64,000 bases of DNA from Rhyacichthys aspro (lineage: Eukaryota; Chordata; Actinopteri; Gobiiformes; Rhyacichthyidae). Of this stretch, positions 23,136-33,992 are shown in pieces. A program made the translations under genes and the position numbers. The stretch is from contig CM072152.1 of assembly GCA_036850595.1 (NCBI GenBank), forward strand, positions 17,249,207 to 17,313,206, written 5' to 3'. Numbering within the stretch: the first letter of the stretch is position 1; each line of letters starts with the position of its first letter. The notes under the pieces were generated by a model. That model saw nothing but the letters and a program-made list of their open reading frames with translations, searched no databases and was not told the origin of the DNA.

Positions 23136-24767
23136 CAGCACTAGATTTATGGACTCTGTGGGACAGGAGCAGCACCTGTCTGACTCTGGCACATGTTGGT
23201 TATCAACTAAAGATGTGATGACAAGTCTGAGACTGAACGTACAGTAACAGTTTAGCAATATGGGTCCGGTGGACAAGAAGACAAATGTTTATATTGGGAG
23301 CAACAGGTCTTTAATTTTACTGAAGACCCACTGCTTTCAGGTCATCAAGAAAAAGCACTTCATTCAATGGCATTCACAGACTAAAGCCATTGTTCAACTA
23401 AAATGCTCTTCACAAAATGCTCTTAAATCACTTTGTAGTGAATAACTGCTACAGTCCTGTTTTTTGAGTATCACAGCAAAACTGTACTTACCACTCAAAG
23501 TCTAGTAAAACTTAGAAATGTGCTTAAATGTCTTTGGTATCTTCTTTCTTTACCCAAGGATGTTTTTGAAATACCATGCGAAGCAGCAGGATAATTGTAT
23601 TAGTCTCTATTAGAAGAACCTTTAAGATTTCATTCAGCTGTCGGATAAATTATAGTATAGTAACCTATTGTAAAAGGTTACACATACAAAGATGTGGATG
23701 TTGGTGAGAAATGTGGGCACTTTATTTCAGTTGTCATTGAACATTTTATGTAGCAAATGCACTTGAATGGTATTCATTACATTGTTTGAAAAAAGTACAT
23801 GTTTTGTGACAATCAAAGTTAAATGACTTACAGTAAAAAGCAACGGGACAAGCAACTACTGGCAGATTGTTCCACTACATCAACCTAAATCTAGTGTCTA
23901 TGATGGCAACCTATGGCCATCTATGGTGTCATTGATCAGTGCCAAGCCTTGCACAATACAGTGTTTTCACCAGCAATGCAAAAAACATTCAATACAGAAT
24001 GTACAAAAGTTTAAAGATCAAAGTAAGCACTAAAAGTGTAGCAGTCAACAAAAGCACATACAGATCAAGTGAGCATGAAGACAATCATTAATGCTGGTTT
24101 AAAAGACTATGCGTCAAATACTGAAAGGCTTTACAGCACTATATGCAGAGAGCATTACAGGAAGTGAGAACAATATAACTTTAAATATTTTTATCGCTGG
24201 TTAAAAGGTGTTCTTCTGTTCAAGTTTCAGTTATTCACAATTTTAAATAAGATATTCAGACACAGATGACCGCGATGGCAATGCGCTGAAAATTATGTTG
24301 TGTCATATAAATATTACACGCCTCCCTGCTCTTTCAAGGTCTTACATGCGGAGTCAGGAATCAAAATAATTTTAAAGCAAAGTGGAGCTGCAGACGTAAG
24401 ATGGTTCACAGTCATTTCACAATCTTGAATACTAAAGTGAGTTCTGTAACACGTGTATGTACAAAGACAGCTTTGTGTCTGTGTGCCACTATTTCTGTGG
24501 CTTCTTTCTACGCATTTCCCTGTTTTTTGTAAATAAATAACGTCATATGCAATTCAAACAAACCACGAATCCACTCAATACTTCAACATTTCCATATTTC
24601 CTCCTATAACACGCTGAGCCAAACTACATCAACAAGGCAGCATAGCACCTCAGGCAAAACAAGTTGGTTTGACCCACAGAAAGCCACAGGACTCTACTGT
24701 TTGCTTGAATGGCACAACCTTATTATTTATTTGTCGGCAGCGGATAAGGCCCACTCCTACAATTCAT
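23136..24767. other. Convergent 3' ends of stx18 and nsg1
   Basis: Both genes end here tail to tail, 1.6 kb apart at the stop codons. On the minus strand, AATAAA signals for nsg1 lie at about 23721-23726 (distal) and near 24725 (very close to the stop). I found no AATAAA on the plus strand for stx18 in the first 600 bases, so its end is unknown or uses a variant signal. The two 3' UTRs may overlap. Confidence 0.5.
23721..23726 (-). terminator. nsg1 distal polyadenylation signal AATAAA
   Basis: TTTATT on the plus strand reads AATAAA on the minus strand, about 1.04 kb beyond the nsg1 stop. It would give nsg1 a long 3' UTR, as is common for neuronal transcripts. Confidence 0.4.
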
Positions 24768-27095
24768 TTAAGCCAGCTTCTGGGCGGTCTCCGTCTCCTG
24801 CTGGGTGACCTTCTCCTCGGACATGATGGTCATCCACGGTGATACTGAGCGGGTGATGGTCTGCTTGGCCATGTTGTAGTGGTTGATGAGGGTGAAGAGT
24901 CGTCCGCGACTACCTGGGCCCTGAGGAGGATAGTTGCCATACATCCCTGCCGGCATGCAACGGCCTTGCTGCTCCAAAAAAAGAAATAATTAATTGAAAG
25001 ATATTTAAATTATTAATATAGGTATTTATGTCTAATTTATAATAAACAAACCTATAAACATTAAATAAAATCTATGCACATCTACAGAGAGAATATACAT
25101 TTCAATAGACAAAGTAAAAAATCTAAAGAACCTGATTCTCAGTCTGAATTAAAAAAAAGGATGGAAAGAGCAACATCACAGTCAGCTTCAAGGCAAAGTG
25201 CTGAGACATAAATTCTGCAGCAGTTACAGTGCTTTTTCAGGCAAAGTAACAAAAAGAATGGTGTGAAAAATTTACATTTGTACATAAAGAATGTCGATAA
25301 ATATTATAACGTATAACAACCAACTCCTCAATACTTACCGTGTAAACAAAACTGTCAGGACATGGCTGCTCATACTGGTAGACCTTATAGACGACCAGGA
25401 ACACAACACACACCAAAAAGGCCAGGGCACAGATCACCAGCAAGGTTACCTTTAAGAGAGACGATAAAAACTGTAGAAATCCTCTATATATGTTTAAATA
25501 AAGGACATACTGTACAACTGGAACATTGTATGTACAGTTCTTGGTTTTAACACAGGTCACAGTGATATAAAAATAGCTATGGAAAAGATACACAATTTTT
25601 AGATGAGAAGTGCACCTGTGCCAATATACCAATGCATATTGTACATTTTGTCGGTATATATTTACATAAAGTAGCTGTGTGGCCATCTGTACAGCCCACC
25701 TCCCCTGGGAGTTATGTAACTGCTGCTGGTGTTTCTAGGAAGTGGGCAGCACCAAGACAAGGCCTTATTGCTTTAAATGTACAGCACCATTTAGGCTAAA
25801 TATGGGTTTTTGTGGGCTATTTTTATGACGGCCTAAGGCATTGTTAAGACGCAGTGCTGTAAAATCTAACCCTACTATTCTGACTAAGGACATGTCATGA
25901 GGCCAGTGCAATGCAGCACAATTCAGACTTTACTATTAATCTGTTGAGAAAGCGTTGTGGCCTTACTGTTTTTGAATATTTCGAAAACAATAACTCTGAC
26001 AGATTGCTGAGACGTCTTATGTGTTTCAATGGATTCTAGCAGAGTAGTTCTGACAGTACAGCGAAAACTACAAAGCAAAGCAACAGCCGCGTATGAGAGA
26101 CTATCTGTGATGAAAGCAACGCCTGGAGCTTTCCTAAGTGTTGATCTGAGTACACACACAGACAGAGTTATGTCATTTTGCCTTTGAGATGTCTCTGAAT
26201 CAAAGCTTTTTGACTAAACGATGCTTGACCTGCCATGCAGAGATGACTTAAACTGTTGATTTTACAAAGCAAATACCGTATTTCGAATAAAGACTTCTAT
26301 TTATGCGCTCAGACTGAAAACATATGTTTACTTCACTGCATATATGATGTACAGCTCTTCACACATCCGCAGGGAGTCAGGAGAGATACTGCCATTTGGA
26401 GGCCATCGCCATGGCAGCAGCTGAATTAATGAGCGCTTCGGGGCGGGGTTAAGTGCATCTTTGTATGTTATGTCTCCCTGTGTAACCGGCAACATGACAG
26501 GCAGCAGGACACAGCCAACCTGAGGAAGGTGGCCTGAGCGGACTGTGGCTCAGAGACAATATGACGGATTTGATGGATGAGCAGAACCATGCAGGGGGAC
26601 AGCTGTATGCTCACAGGCTTTGTGCATGTGTGGGTGTCAAGGAGATACAGTTTAGAGGAGATGTGATGACACCAAGGCAATAGCAGTGGCATTAGTCTTA
26701 CTTTGAGACGCTCGGATACACCTTCAATGATGCTTATGGAGAATTCAGCGATCTTTGGAGAACGCAGCTTTCCCTTCTGTTTCTCAGCATCATAGTCTGC
26801 TTTTGTCTTCACTACCACCTGGAAATACACCACACATCACAGTTATCTGCATGAGGGATGGTCCCAGGAGCTATTTGTACAGAAATTATAATCGTTCCTC
26901 AAATGTTCCAGGCTCTACACAAACTATTTTTTTTTTGTAATATCACATTAAATCCCATGCTCTTACCTTCTCTGGTGGAGGGAACTGCAGCTGACTCGCG
27001 TCTAAAGGTGTTATGAGCGGGATGGTGTCAAATCCGTCTTCAGAAAGCACCTTCCCGTTGTTTTTCTCGCTGAAATTGTTCCCCAGTTTAACCAT
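24768..27095 (-). CDS. nsg1: Neuron-specific gene 1 protein (NEEP21/p21), endosomal
   Basis: Nsg1 is a small single-pass endosomal/Golgi protein of neurons that helps recycle and sort AMPA receptors and other cargo. Four coding exons (minus strand) are 27095-26967, 26818-26702, 25449-25339 and 24968-24768, all phase 0, giving 185 residues, the human length. The N-terminus (MVKLGNNFSEK, then GFDTIPLITPLD and LQFPPPEK) is diagnostic. Exon 2 has the VVVKTK start and the ISIIEGVSERLK segment. Exon 3 encodes the transmembrane helix (about 83-104). The C-terminal exon carries LINHYNMAKQTITRSVSPWM and an acidic/Gln-rich tail. The last acceptor is a NAGNAG (GAGCAG), so one extra Gln may be included (exon edge 24971). 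It lies tail to tail with stx18, the order I recall in human 4p16. Identity is very secure. Confidence 0.96.
25450..26701 (-). other. nsg1 intron between coding exons 2 and 3
   Basis: This 1.25-kb intron holds no recognised exon or named repeat. Open frames on both strands are intron read-through of the flanking exons. Confidence 0.6.
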
Positions 27096-27544
27096 TTTGA
27101 CCACCAGAACCTCGGGAGAAAACAAGCACACATTAGCATCAAACTAAACGCAATGTCCATTAGTTCTGCTTTTGTCAATCTAAGAAAAAATCATATGGGA
27201 TATTCTAAATGTTAAATGATGTCTTCTTTCATGTATGAAGCAAACACGGTGTGCTGTGCGTTGCCTTTGTGGCCCTCGAGAAATCCCCCCAAAAGCGCAA
27301 AAATACGTCGACATAATGGCACGGATGCACTGGGCTCTCTGGCGTGTAAAAAAAACACTATCTAATCTGCTGCAGTCATAAAACACTTAAAATTACCAGC
27401 TCAAACGGTGAATTTCTCCTGTTTTTGTTGGTTTTGTAGTCCGGGCCGTGTGAAATGTCCTTTCGATGTGACGCAGGCGGTTATTGAGGAGCTGCTGGTG
27501 CACAATATGGCCAGCTTGGTCTGCGTGCTGCGTGTGCGCGTTAC

Positions 27545-27652
27545 CTCTGAGCGGAGTTGGATGGATGGATGCTGCTGCTGGCGTCTGGCTGCACCGGGAG
27601 TGATGTAACATCCTCATCAGGACCAACCAGGAGCAGAGCACCGGGGTTTATA
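27545..27652 (-). promoter_or_regulatory. nsg1 promoter and 5' UTR exon
   Basis: On the minus strand a TATAAA lies at 27652-27647. About 30 bases downstream begins a GC-richer untranslated exon (about 27620-27545) that ends in CAGAG followed by a GTAACG donor. The matching acceptor (CTCCCGAG) precedes coding exon 1, about 18 bases before the ATG at 27095. The area is CpG-richer than its surroundings. The exact start site is inferred from the TATA spacing. Confidence 0.55.
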
Positions 27653-29210
27653 TCAGCAGTTGAACAATGTCATTAAGAGAAGGCTGTGCAATGGTAGATA
27701 TAGGCTGTTCCTGAACCATATTAGCTTACACCTTAAGGCTATAGTATGTATTTCTTCTATCAAAACGTCTGACGTGGCTTTTAGTGTGAAATCTAGCACA
27801 CACCTTTAGCCTAGCCTCACAGACTCTAAGAAAAACACTGCAGTTCCAAGACACAGCACAGTAAAAACAAGCCATCCTGCTCCAATCGAAAAACACCAAA
27901 AGGAAGTAGAATTGGTTCAAGCATTTCAGTTACATTTTCAGTTCAAACCACTGTTTTGTCCCCAGGGGGCAATTAAAAGGCTTTTAAGTAACCCCTCAGA
28001 CATATACACATAAGCACACAACACAGCTGCATAATATAAGTCATGTTTTTTTCTTGCATGAGTCAATTGTTATGCCATTTAAGTTATTTATTGAGCTTAG
28101 TTATTTTTTTTTTCTTTGTGCCTTGTTTTTTGTGATGAATGAATTACAAAAAACAAGACACAGAGGAGGCTGCTCCTCTTTGACCTTTTTAAAATGTATT
28201 TTTGGCTTTAGATGCTGACTTCCTATTAAAAACTTAAATAATAGGCATCTATAAACAGTGAAAGGCCGAATAAACTATGCAGCTACCGATTCATACAAAA
28301 CAATCCCAAATGAATAGCTATCTCTGCATGTACATTCACTGTATCATTATCATCGTTGCTATAAGACAATTCATAATCGTGCTGAGGAACCCTTTATGCT
28401 AGATACAGTCCTATTCCTGAAATAGATCATTTAAATGCAAAGACCTCTTTTATTGGCCTCCTACATCTTTTCATAATAGAAGTGTTGGTGTGCATATTAT
28501 CTAGTGGCTTGTTGCCAGGCTGCAGTGTGATGGAAAAGGGGTTAGGAAAGGATACTTTAATGACTATCCACCATGAGAACACAAAGAGGAGTCATAGCAG
28601 TGAGATCATCAGATTTAGAGTTAATGTTGGTGCCTATGAGGAGGACATGATGAGGCCATAGTGCACAGTCATCAGTGATCAGATTTCCCTCTTGGGTCTA
28701 AGAGGATGTTAAGTCATGTGTTTGGTGAAAGTTAATCCACAATCCATCACTGCTTCATGAGCTTGATATATGTATTAACATATTATGAAACATTTCTGGA
28801 CAATTGAAATAATTATCTTAGTGGTTATTTATAATAAAAACAGACTCCATATCTTTCAGGATCCACCTGAAATATGGAATTGAACCCGAGTTACTGGATG
28901 CAAACACTAGAGGGAGACACACGTCTAGTTATTTAACTGGCTCATTGCTAACATGTTTATTACTTATACTTTACAGTAATCATAATGAAGAAACAACAGG
29001 CCTTGTTTAAAATTATATTTTACTTTATTTAAAAATTAGCAGTGTGATAACAAATTGCAGCAGTTTACTATAGTCTACTGTAATCCCTACTTTGACTGAT
29101 TCTGGATTCACCCAAAATTAGTAATATAGTGTAACATCAGGAATTATTGTTCATATTAGAAAGACATTTCCCATTAACCAAACCAAAAGGCATATTTTAC
29201 ATGGATCAGC
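27653..29210. other. Intergenic, nothing recognised
   Basis: Between the nsg1 promoter and a decayed transposon I see no exon, RNA gene or named repeat. I looked here for upstream exons of the unidentified gene at 29703 and found none I could support. Confidence 0.5.
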
Positions 29211-29556
29211 CATAATATTATGACCCCTGTAGGTATATGCCCTCTGGGACATGGCAACAGGATGGAGCACAGTTGATCTTTAAACTTCTGAAAGAGGTAA
29301 GATGTGCCACGTTTTTTATGTTACAATTTTTCATGTTGTTGCAGCATTTTTGTTTAGATACTGACTACTGGAAACAGTCCATAATAGCCCCATTCTGAAG
29401 ATGTTCTTACCCATTCACCAACAAATCTAGTTACTTGTTTGTTTTCCAATTCTCTGTGCTCACAATAATGTATCCAACCTACTTATAGGTTCCATGAAAG
29501 CCGATAATATTAATTTTATATATCTGTGCTCATAATGATGGCTGGTCCTGTCCAAA
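29211..29556 (-). mobile_element. Decayed Tc1/mariner-like DNA transposon copy
   Basis: The left edge reads GATCAGCCATAATATTATGA and the right edge CATAATGATGGCTGGTC, an imperfect inverted pair typical of an abundant fish Tc1-like element. Inside, the stretch after 29221 (ACCCCTGTAGG, then CTGGGACATGGCA) and the GATACTGACTACTGG stretch near 29358 line up, from memory, with the transposase region of that element read on the minus strand. Most of the coding part is deleted and no open frame remains. Limits are approximate (about 345 bp). Confidence 0.6.
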
Positions 29557-29702
29557 GTCATTACTAATAACTGTATAACACTTTATCAGTAAAATGTATT
29601 TGATCTCTGTTGTGTTTTTACAACTAAGCCATAAAAGTGTATTTGGAAAGTTTCTAAATCTGTCTTTGCTTTAACCTTTCATACTATGCCACTGCTATTA
29701 CT

Positions 29703-31656
29703 ATGTCTTTAAAACCCACTGTGCTCTTGGCTGTGTGCCCAGATGGCTCATTCCCACTTCCCATGCCGCCACATGGACTGAGCTCAGCCACGCAGAGGGA
29801 ACAGGCTTTTCTCTCAGACAGCGGCCAGTCCAGCAGCAGCAGCAGCAGTGTGAACAGTGGCTCCCCAGAGCCCTGTCCACACCAGAGTCTCCTATACATC
29901 CACAGTGCAGTGACTGAGCGGGACCTCCCTGTAGATCAGCCCCAGTCTGCAAATCTTCAAGCCAAGGTATGACTACGACAGTTGAGGAGAATGTATGGAT
30001 GTGAGTAAACAGTTTGTGTTTGTCTTCTGCAACTGGACTTCTGCCTGTTCAGTGTGTCTGGGTGAATGTGCTGTGTCTGGTTTAAAAGTGCTGCTGCTGT
30101 GCGGGAGCTTTTGTGTTTTGCATGTTGTACACAAAGCCCCTTTTTGTAGATGTATAATTCCTGTCGCTGAGAGTTCAGTGTGTGATGTAAAGAGCTGTAA
30201 AATGAGCCAACTGTGCTTTCTGTGAACAGGCAGCTTAAATGTTGACTTTGAAAAAAAACCTGTAATATATTTCTTATCAATGAACCTGGCTGCGTGAACT
30301 TTTTGTAAGTTTGTGTGCTCTAACCTAAACTGTCGTAGTTTAGTTCTCACAGCAGGCATCAGTGTGAACAGTATAAACAGGATGCACACATACACATAGT
30401 CTCTGAATGAAGGCTGATCCCACAGCAGCTCTGTTGATGCAACAAGTAAGACCTGTTTCCTTGTAAACTCTGTGGTGTGTTTGGGTTAACTGCTCTGCGT
30501 GAGCCATTGTAGCTCTGAATTATATTTCTGGGTTTTTTTTCTGGTAAGATGAGGTCAGAGGGAGACACACCCTGAGGCTGTGAGCAGGAAGGACCATGGG
30601 TGCAAGACATCCAGCAGAAACAGCAACTCTGACTCACATGGAGGAAGTTTCCATTCAGTTTTGAGTGAAAGAATTTTGGTCAGGATGTGATGTTTGGGCT
30701 CTTAAATCCAACAAAGGTCTCATGATCGATTTAATAGGATTACATAATGTGCTTTATTCCAGCACTAGTTTCTTTGTCATCTAATTGTTATTGTTGACAT
30801 GGAAATAATTTTCAGGAAGCTATAGCACATTGGAATGTAGCTGGAATGACAACCATTTCCTCTCATATAATGTGAACTTTAAAAAGGTCTTAAACCCCAT
30901 TTCCTGGCCTTGCCTCAATTAATTTACACTATATCCAGCAAGTGCAATTGTTGAACTGTAAATGAAAACAGACACAAATCTTGATATCTCTCTATGATGT
31001 GAGGTTGGTGTTGGCTGTAAAGAGTTGAAGGCTGGAAGCACAGACTGAGCTGGAAGTAAATCAGAGGAAGTAGGTTACACAGGACTGTTGCACAGATTTG
31101 TGTTGCTTAGTCTGTCCTTGCTCTCAGTCAAATCACATGACACACTCACATTGCTACAATACATGAATGGTTATAAAGAAAAGGGCAGACAAACAGGATG
31201 CAGTATAAGTCATTGAAACAGAAAACTTAAAAATAAAAGTCTTCAATCTTTATTTTCAGTGCTTCATATATATTATATATGACATTTTATTGTTATTGCA
31301 CTCAATTACTTTTCATGTACAACATGAGTATTGTCCATTTTTCATTAAACAGTTTACCACGTCTCACTTCTTTGAGTGCAATTTGCAGCCAGTTAAGTTT
31401 GGTTGAACATAGAAAGGACATTCCTTTGTGTCTGATATTGTCTTCATATCACCATTGTCATCATTCATCCTTTAGACAGAGTATCATATCACTAAAAAAC
31501 ACCTCTAATGTAATTAACAGAACAAATCCACCATATATATATTATTTTATTGTGATTTTGATTTCTTGTGAACTCTTGTCTGAGATACTGTGCTATTTTC
31601 CAAAATTACAGACTCCTGAAACCAGTGGTTGCAGTTCTAATCAGACCAGCCCTTGA
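29703..31656 (+). CDS. Unidentified two-exon candidate gene (C-terminal end)
   Basis: I do not recognise this protein. The first segment is open from 29703 to 29966 (88 codons, rich in Ser, Gln and Pro, with an LSDSGQ then seven-Ser run encoded by AGC repeats) and ends in CAAG followed by GTATGA. A phase-0 acceptor at 31610 (TTACAG) opens a last exon 31612-31656 encoding TPETSGCSSNQTSP and a stop, with AATAAA at 31881. A good acceptor inside the first segment (GTGTGCCCAG, exon from about 29741) suggests it could be an internal exon whose upstream partners are missing or that I failed to see. It cannot be a tacc1 first exon, because its phase does not fit tacc1 exon 2. It could be a gene remnant or a lineage-specific gene. 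Confidence 0.3.
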
Positions 31657-31880
31657 CCATGATGGAGAGCCGAGGAACTGAAGCCCTGCCCCATTTAAGG
31701 AGATACTGACTGATCACAATGAGGTAGTTGTGCTTTTCAAGTCTGTATTTTGATCAGATAGTGAAATGATGACGCTGGTAAAGTTCACCATCCCAATCCA
31801 AGATGGCTGAATGTTTCTCTTTCAAATACAACTAAATAGGGCAGAACACAAGTTTCTATTTACAGTCACATTCTTTCATA

Positions 31881-31886
31881 AATAAA
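31881..31886 (+). terminator. Candidate polyadenylation signal AATAAA
   Basis: It lies 225 bases beyond the stop codon of the unidentified gene at 29703-31656 and is the first plus-strand AATAAA after that stop. It supports a terminal exon there but is common by chance in AT-rich DNA. Confidence 0.3.
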
Positions 31887-32870
31887 ATGTGCAGTATTCA
31901 CCAAGGAAATTGAAAATCAGTTCTTGTGATATTTTTAACAAGACACTATCATCATCTACAGCAGAATAATATAATAATAGACCAGACAGGGATCCTATTT
32001 AAATACAGAATGAGCACATACCACTCTTATCTGCGATCCAAAGACACTGCCTTTGTTTACCCTGCTCTGAACTGATCACACATCGTTTCATAGAGATCTT
32101 TGTTTGTACATATGCATGTAATGCATGGTATGCTCTTTGACCTTTGACCTGTTCATTCACAGCTCAGACTGTCAGTGTCTCATCAGTTCTTTACCAGTAT
32201 GTAAAAAAAAAGTGCTTTATATTTTTTTAAAGCAGCGAGTTGTTTTTTTTTAACTGAATATAACGACTTGTCCTTAAAACTCCTTTTGATATGTTGGTGT
32301 CCTGATTTTCTGTTTATTGCATAAACCAGATTCTGCTCCAAACTTAACCTAAAGCTAACTTGTTTGCACTTGTCTGTGTGAATGCTATCCAAAAACCTTT
32401 GCTCCAGGAAATGTAACATTTTCTCCTGATGAAAGAAAAGTGTCTTCTTCATCTTAATAATGCACTGTTGAAATTGATTAAACATAAGTAATGCAGTTTG
32501 GTTACACTAAAATAATTTGGTTACTGCTGTTGGAAATAATCAAACAAGTGGACACAACTTCAATCATATTATTGTCTTCTATTGGATGGACAATTTGCAT
32601 AAAATCAAAAGTGATGAATAGGCTGCACTTGGACTTGTGTTACAATGACAGCTTTTTTCTCTCAGGAACTGGTCAAGCCAGATTTCTGAAGCCCTCAACC
32701 ACACGCTCACAAGAATGAATTTCAACTTTATCCCATGACCCATGGTGTGGCTTTTGTAGTGGAAGACTTTTTATGCTTTTATCCATGCAAACACTGGCTC
32801 TAAATAAGCATATCTGGTCCCTCCTAGTTTTAAGCCGCTACTGTATCTGCAGCTGATAGTTCACTCACAG
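31887..32870. other. Intergenic, nothing recognised
   Basis: AT-rich sequence. A 100-codon minus-strand frame at 32183-32485 is lysine-rich and low-complexity, resembles no family and has no splice context. I see no other feature. Confidence 0.5.
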
Positions 32871-33023
32871 TTTAAGGAGGAGATCTCAGGGATCAGAGGG
32901 CGGGACTGGGACCTATCTGTCAGTGGACTTGTACTGGAGCAGTACAATAGTACTCTCATACAGAGTATGACAAGAAGCTGAAGGTTGTAAGTTGTTTCAT
33001 TGAATCAAGAGGGTATTATTAAA
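32871..33023 (+). promoter_or_regulatory. Candidate upstream tacc1 promoter and 5' leader
   Basis: A GC box (GGGCGGG near 32898) precedes about 120 bases of leader sequence before an ATG in good context (AAAATGGG) at 33024. No TATA box is evident. It would drive the alternative tacc1 first exon. Evidence is position and the coding exon that follows. Confidence 0.4.
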
Positions 33024-33097
33024 ATGGGTGGCACACAGAGCCACAAGAAGAGCAGCGGGCGAGGCAGCTCAAAGCGCCGCAACGACCACAAATTCAC
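33024..33097 (+). CDS. tacc1: Candidate alternative first exon of tacc1 (myristoylation type)
   Basis: ATG GGT GGC opens a 24-codon frame, MGGTQSHKKSSGRGSSKRRN followed by DHKF, ending in AC at a strong GTGAGT donor (phase 2). The next plus-strand tacc1 exon (41865) needs exactly a phase-2 partner; joining gives a Thr and then SDSDGHFDTPE without a break. Gly2 with Ser6 fits the N-myristoylation rule M-G-x-x-x-S/T, and the following basic cluster could help membrane binding. From memory, the short TACC2 isoform also starts MGGSQS and then enters the SSDSE region, so this start type may be ancient in the family. No transcript was seen. The intron created is about 8.8 kb and contains aggf1. Confidence 0.6.
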
Positions 33098-33522
33098 GTG
33101 AGTCACTTCACTCACCTGTTTGATTCTAGTTTAGGTCATTGTGATTTTTTTTCCATCTGGGCTATGGGAGTATTGATTTTTTACAGTATTTAATTTATCA
33201 TCAGAAATAAAGAGCAAAATAGAGAGACATGATTGCGTTGCTCTTTGCTATTGACTGAACTACTGTTTTGTGGTTTAGACTTTATTTAGTCCTTGCCAAC
33301 AAGTATAAAAACAGCTACTGTTACAGCGTTTGCTAGCACACAGATGCAAATATTCACATAGCCTCAGCATGAACCTACTCATAAGACTTCATACAAATGG
33401 GCTGTTTGAATGTTTGCCTACTGGCCTTATGTAACTACGTGGATGTGAGAGTACTCTGAACACTAGTGACAAGAATAAGTGATCTAATTATACTCATGAG
33501 TCAAAGCAACTGTCAGCATGTA

Positions 33523-33533
33523 TAAAGTTTATT
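33523..33533 (-). terminator. Candidate aggf1 polyadenylation signal
   Basis: The minus strand reads CACAATAAACT here, about 460 bases past the aggf1 stop at 33993. It leaves about 400 bases to the proposed tacc1 upstream exon. Chosen as the first AATAAA downstream of the stop. Confidence 0.4.
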
Positions 33534-33992
33534 GTGCAACATTAAAACAAGTCGGTAGACAACATTGCCAAGCAGTTGTGACTGGTTTTACATGATCAGT
33601 TGTGATGCTGCCTGAACACATCCACCATATGAGCTCACTGTGAGAAATGCATCTTCACTGTGTCAATATTTGCTCTGGGCTGTTTAAGTGCTCTAAGAGT
33701 CACACTGGCACCTCTGCTCTGTGGGCAAGGCCCTGCACACACTGAGTATGAAAGTCATTGTGTTGTTTAACTGAAAACATTCACAATTAGTGTCTGCTGG
33801 TAATATCTGTAGATGTTTATCCACACACCACTGAATAACACTATGATAAGAAGCTGTAGATCTTAAAAGAATGAGATCAGCTGTTTCTGAAAGACATTTA
33901 GTCTCACAAGTAAAATAAAACTCTATATTTACACATAGCATGAGCTCAAGACATAAAAATGTACACATTCACATCAGTTTCTGTTTCTAGCT

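Noticed and set aside
25237..25686. 149-codon minus-strand frame
   Set aside because: It is nsg1 exon 3 (25449-25339) with read-through into both flanking introns, not a separate gene.
29221..29300. Apparent exon ending in GAG followed by GTAAGA
   Set aside because: The stretch aligns, from memory, with the transposase region of a Tc1-like fish element, so the open frame and donor are incidental.
29703..29966. Reading this segment as a third first exon of tacc1
   Set aside because: It ends phase 0, whereas tacc1 exon 41865 needs phase 2; joining breaks the conserved SDSDGHFD frame.
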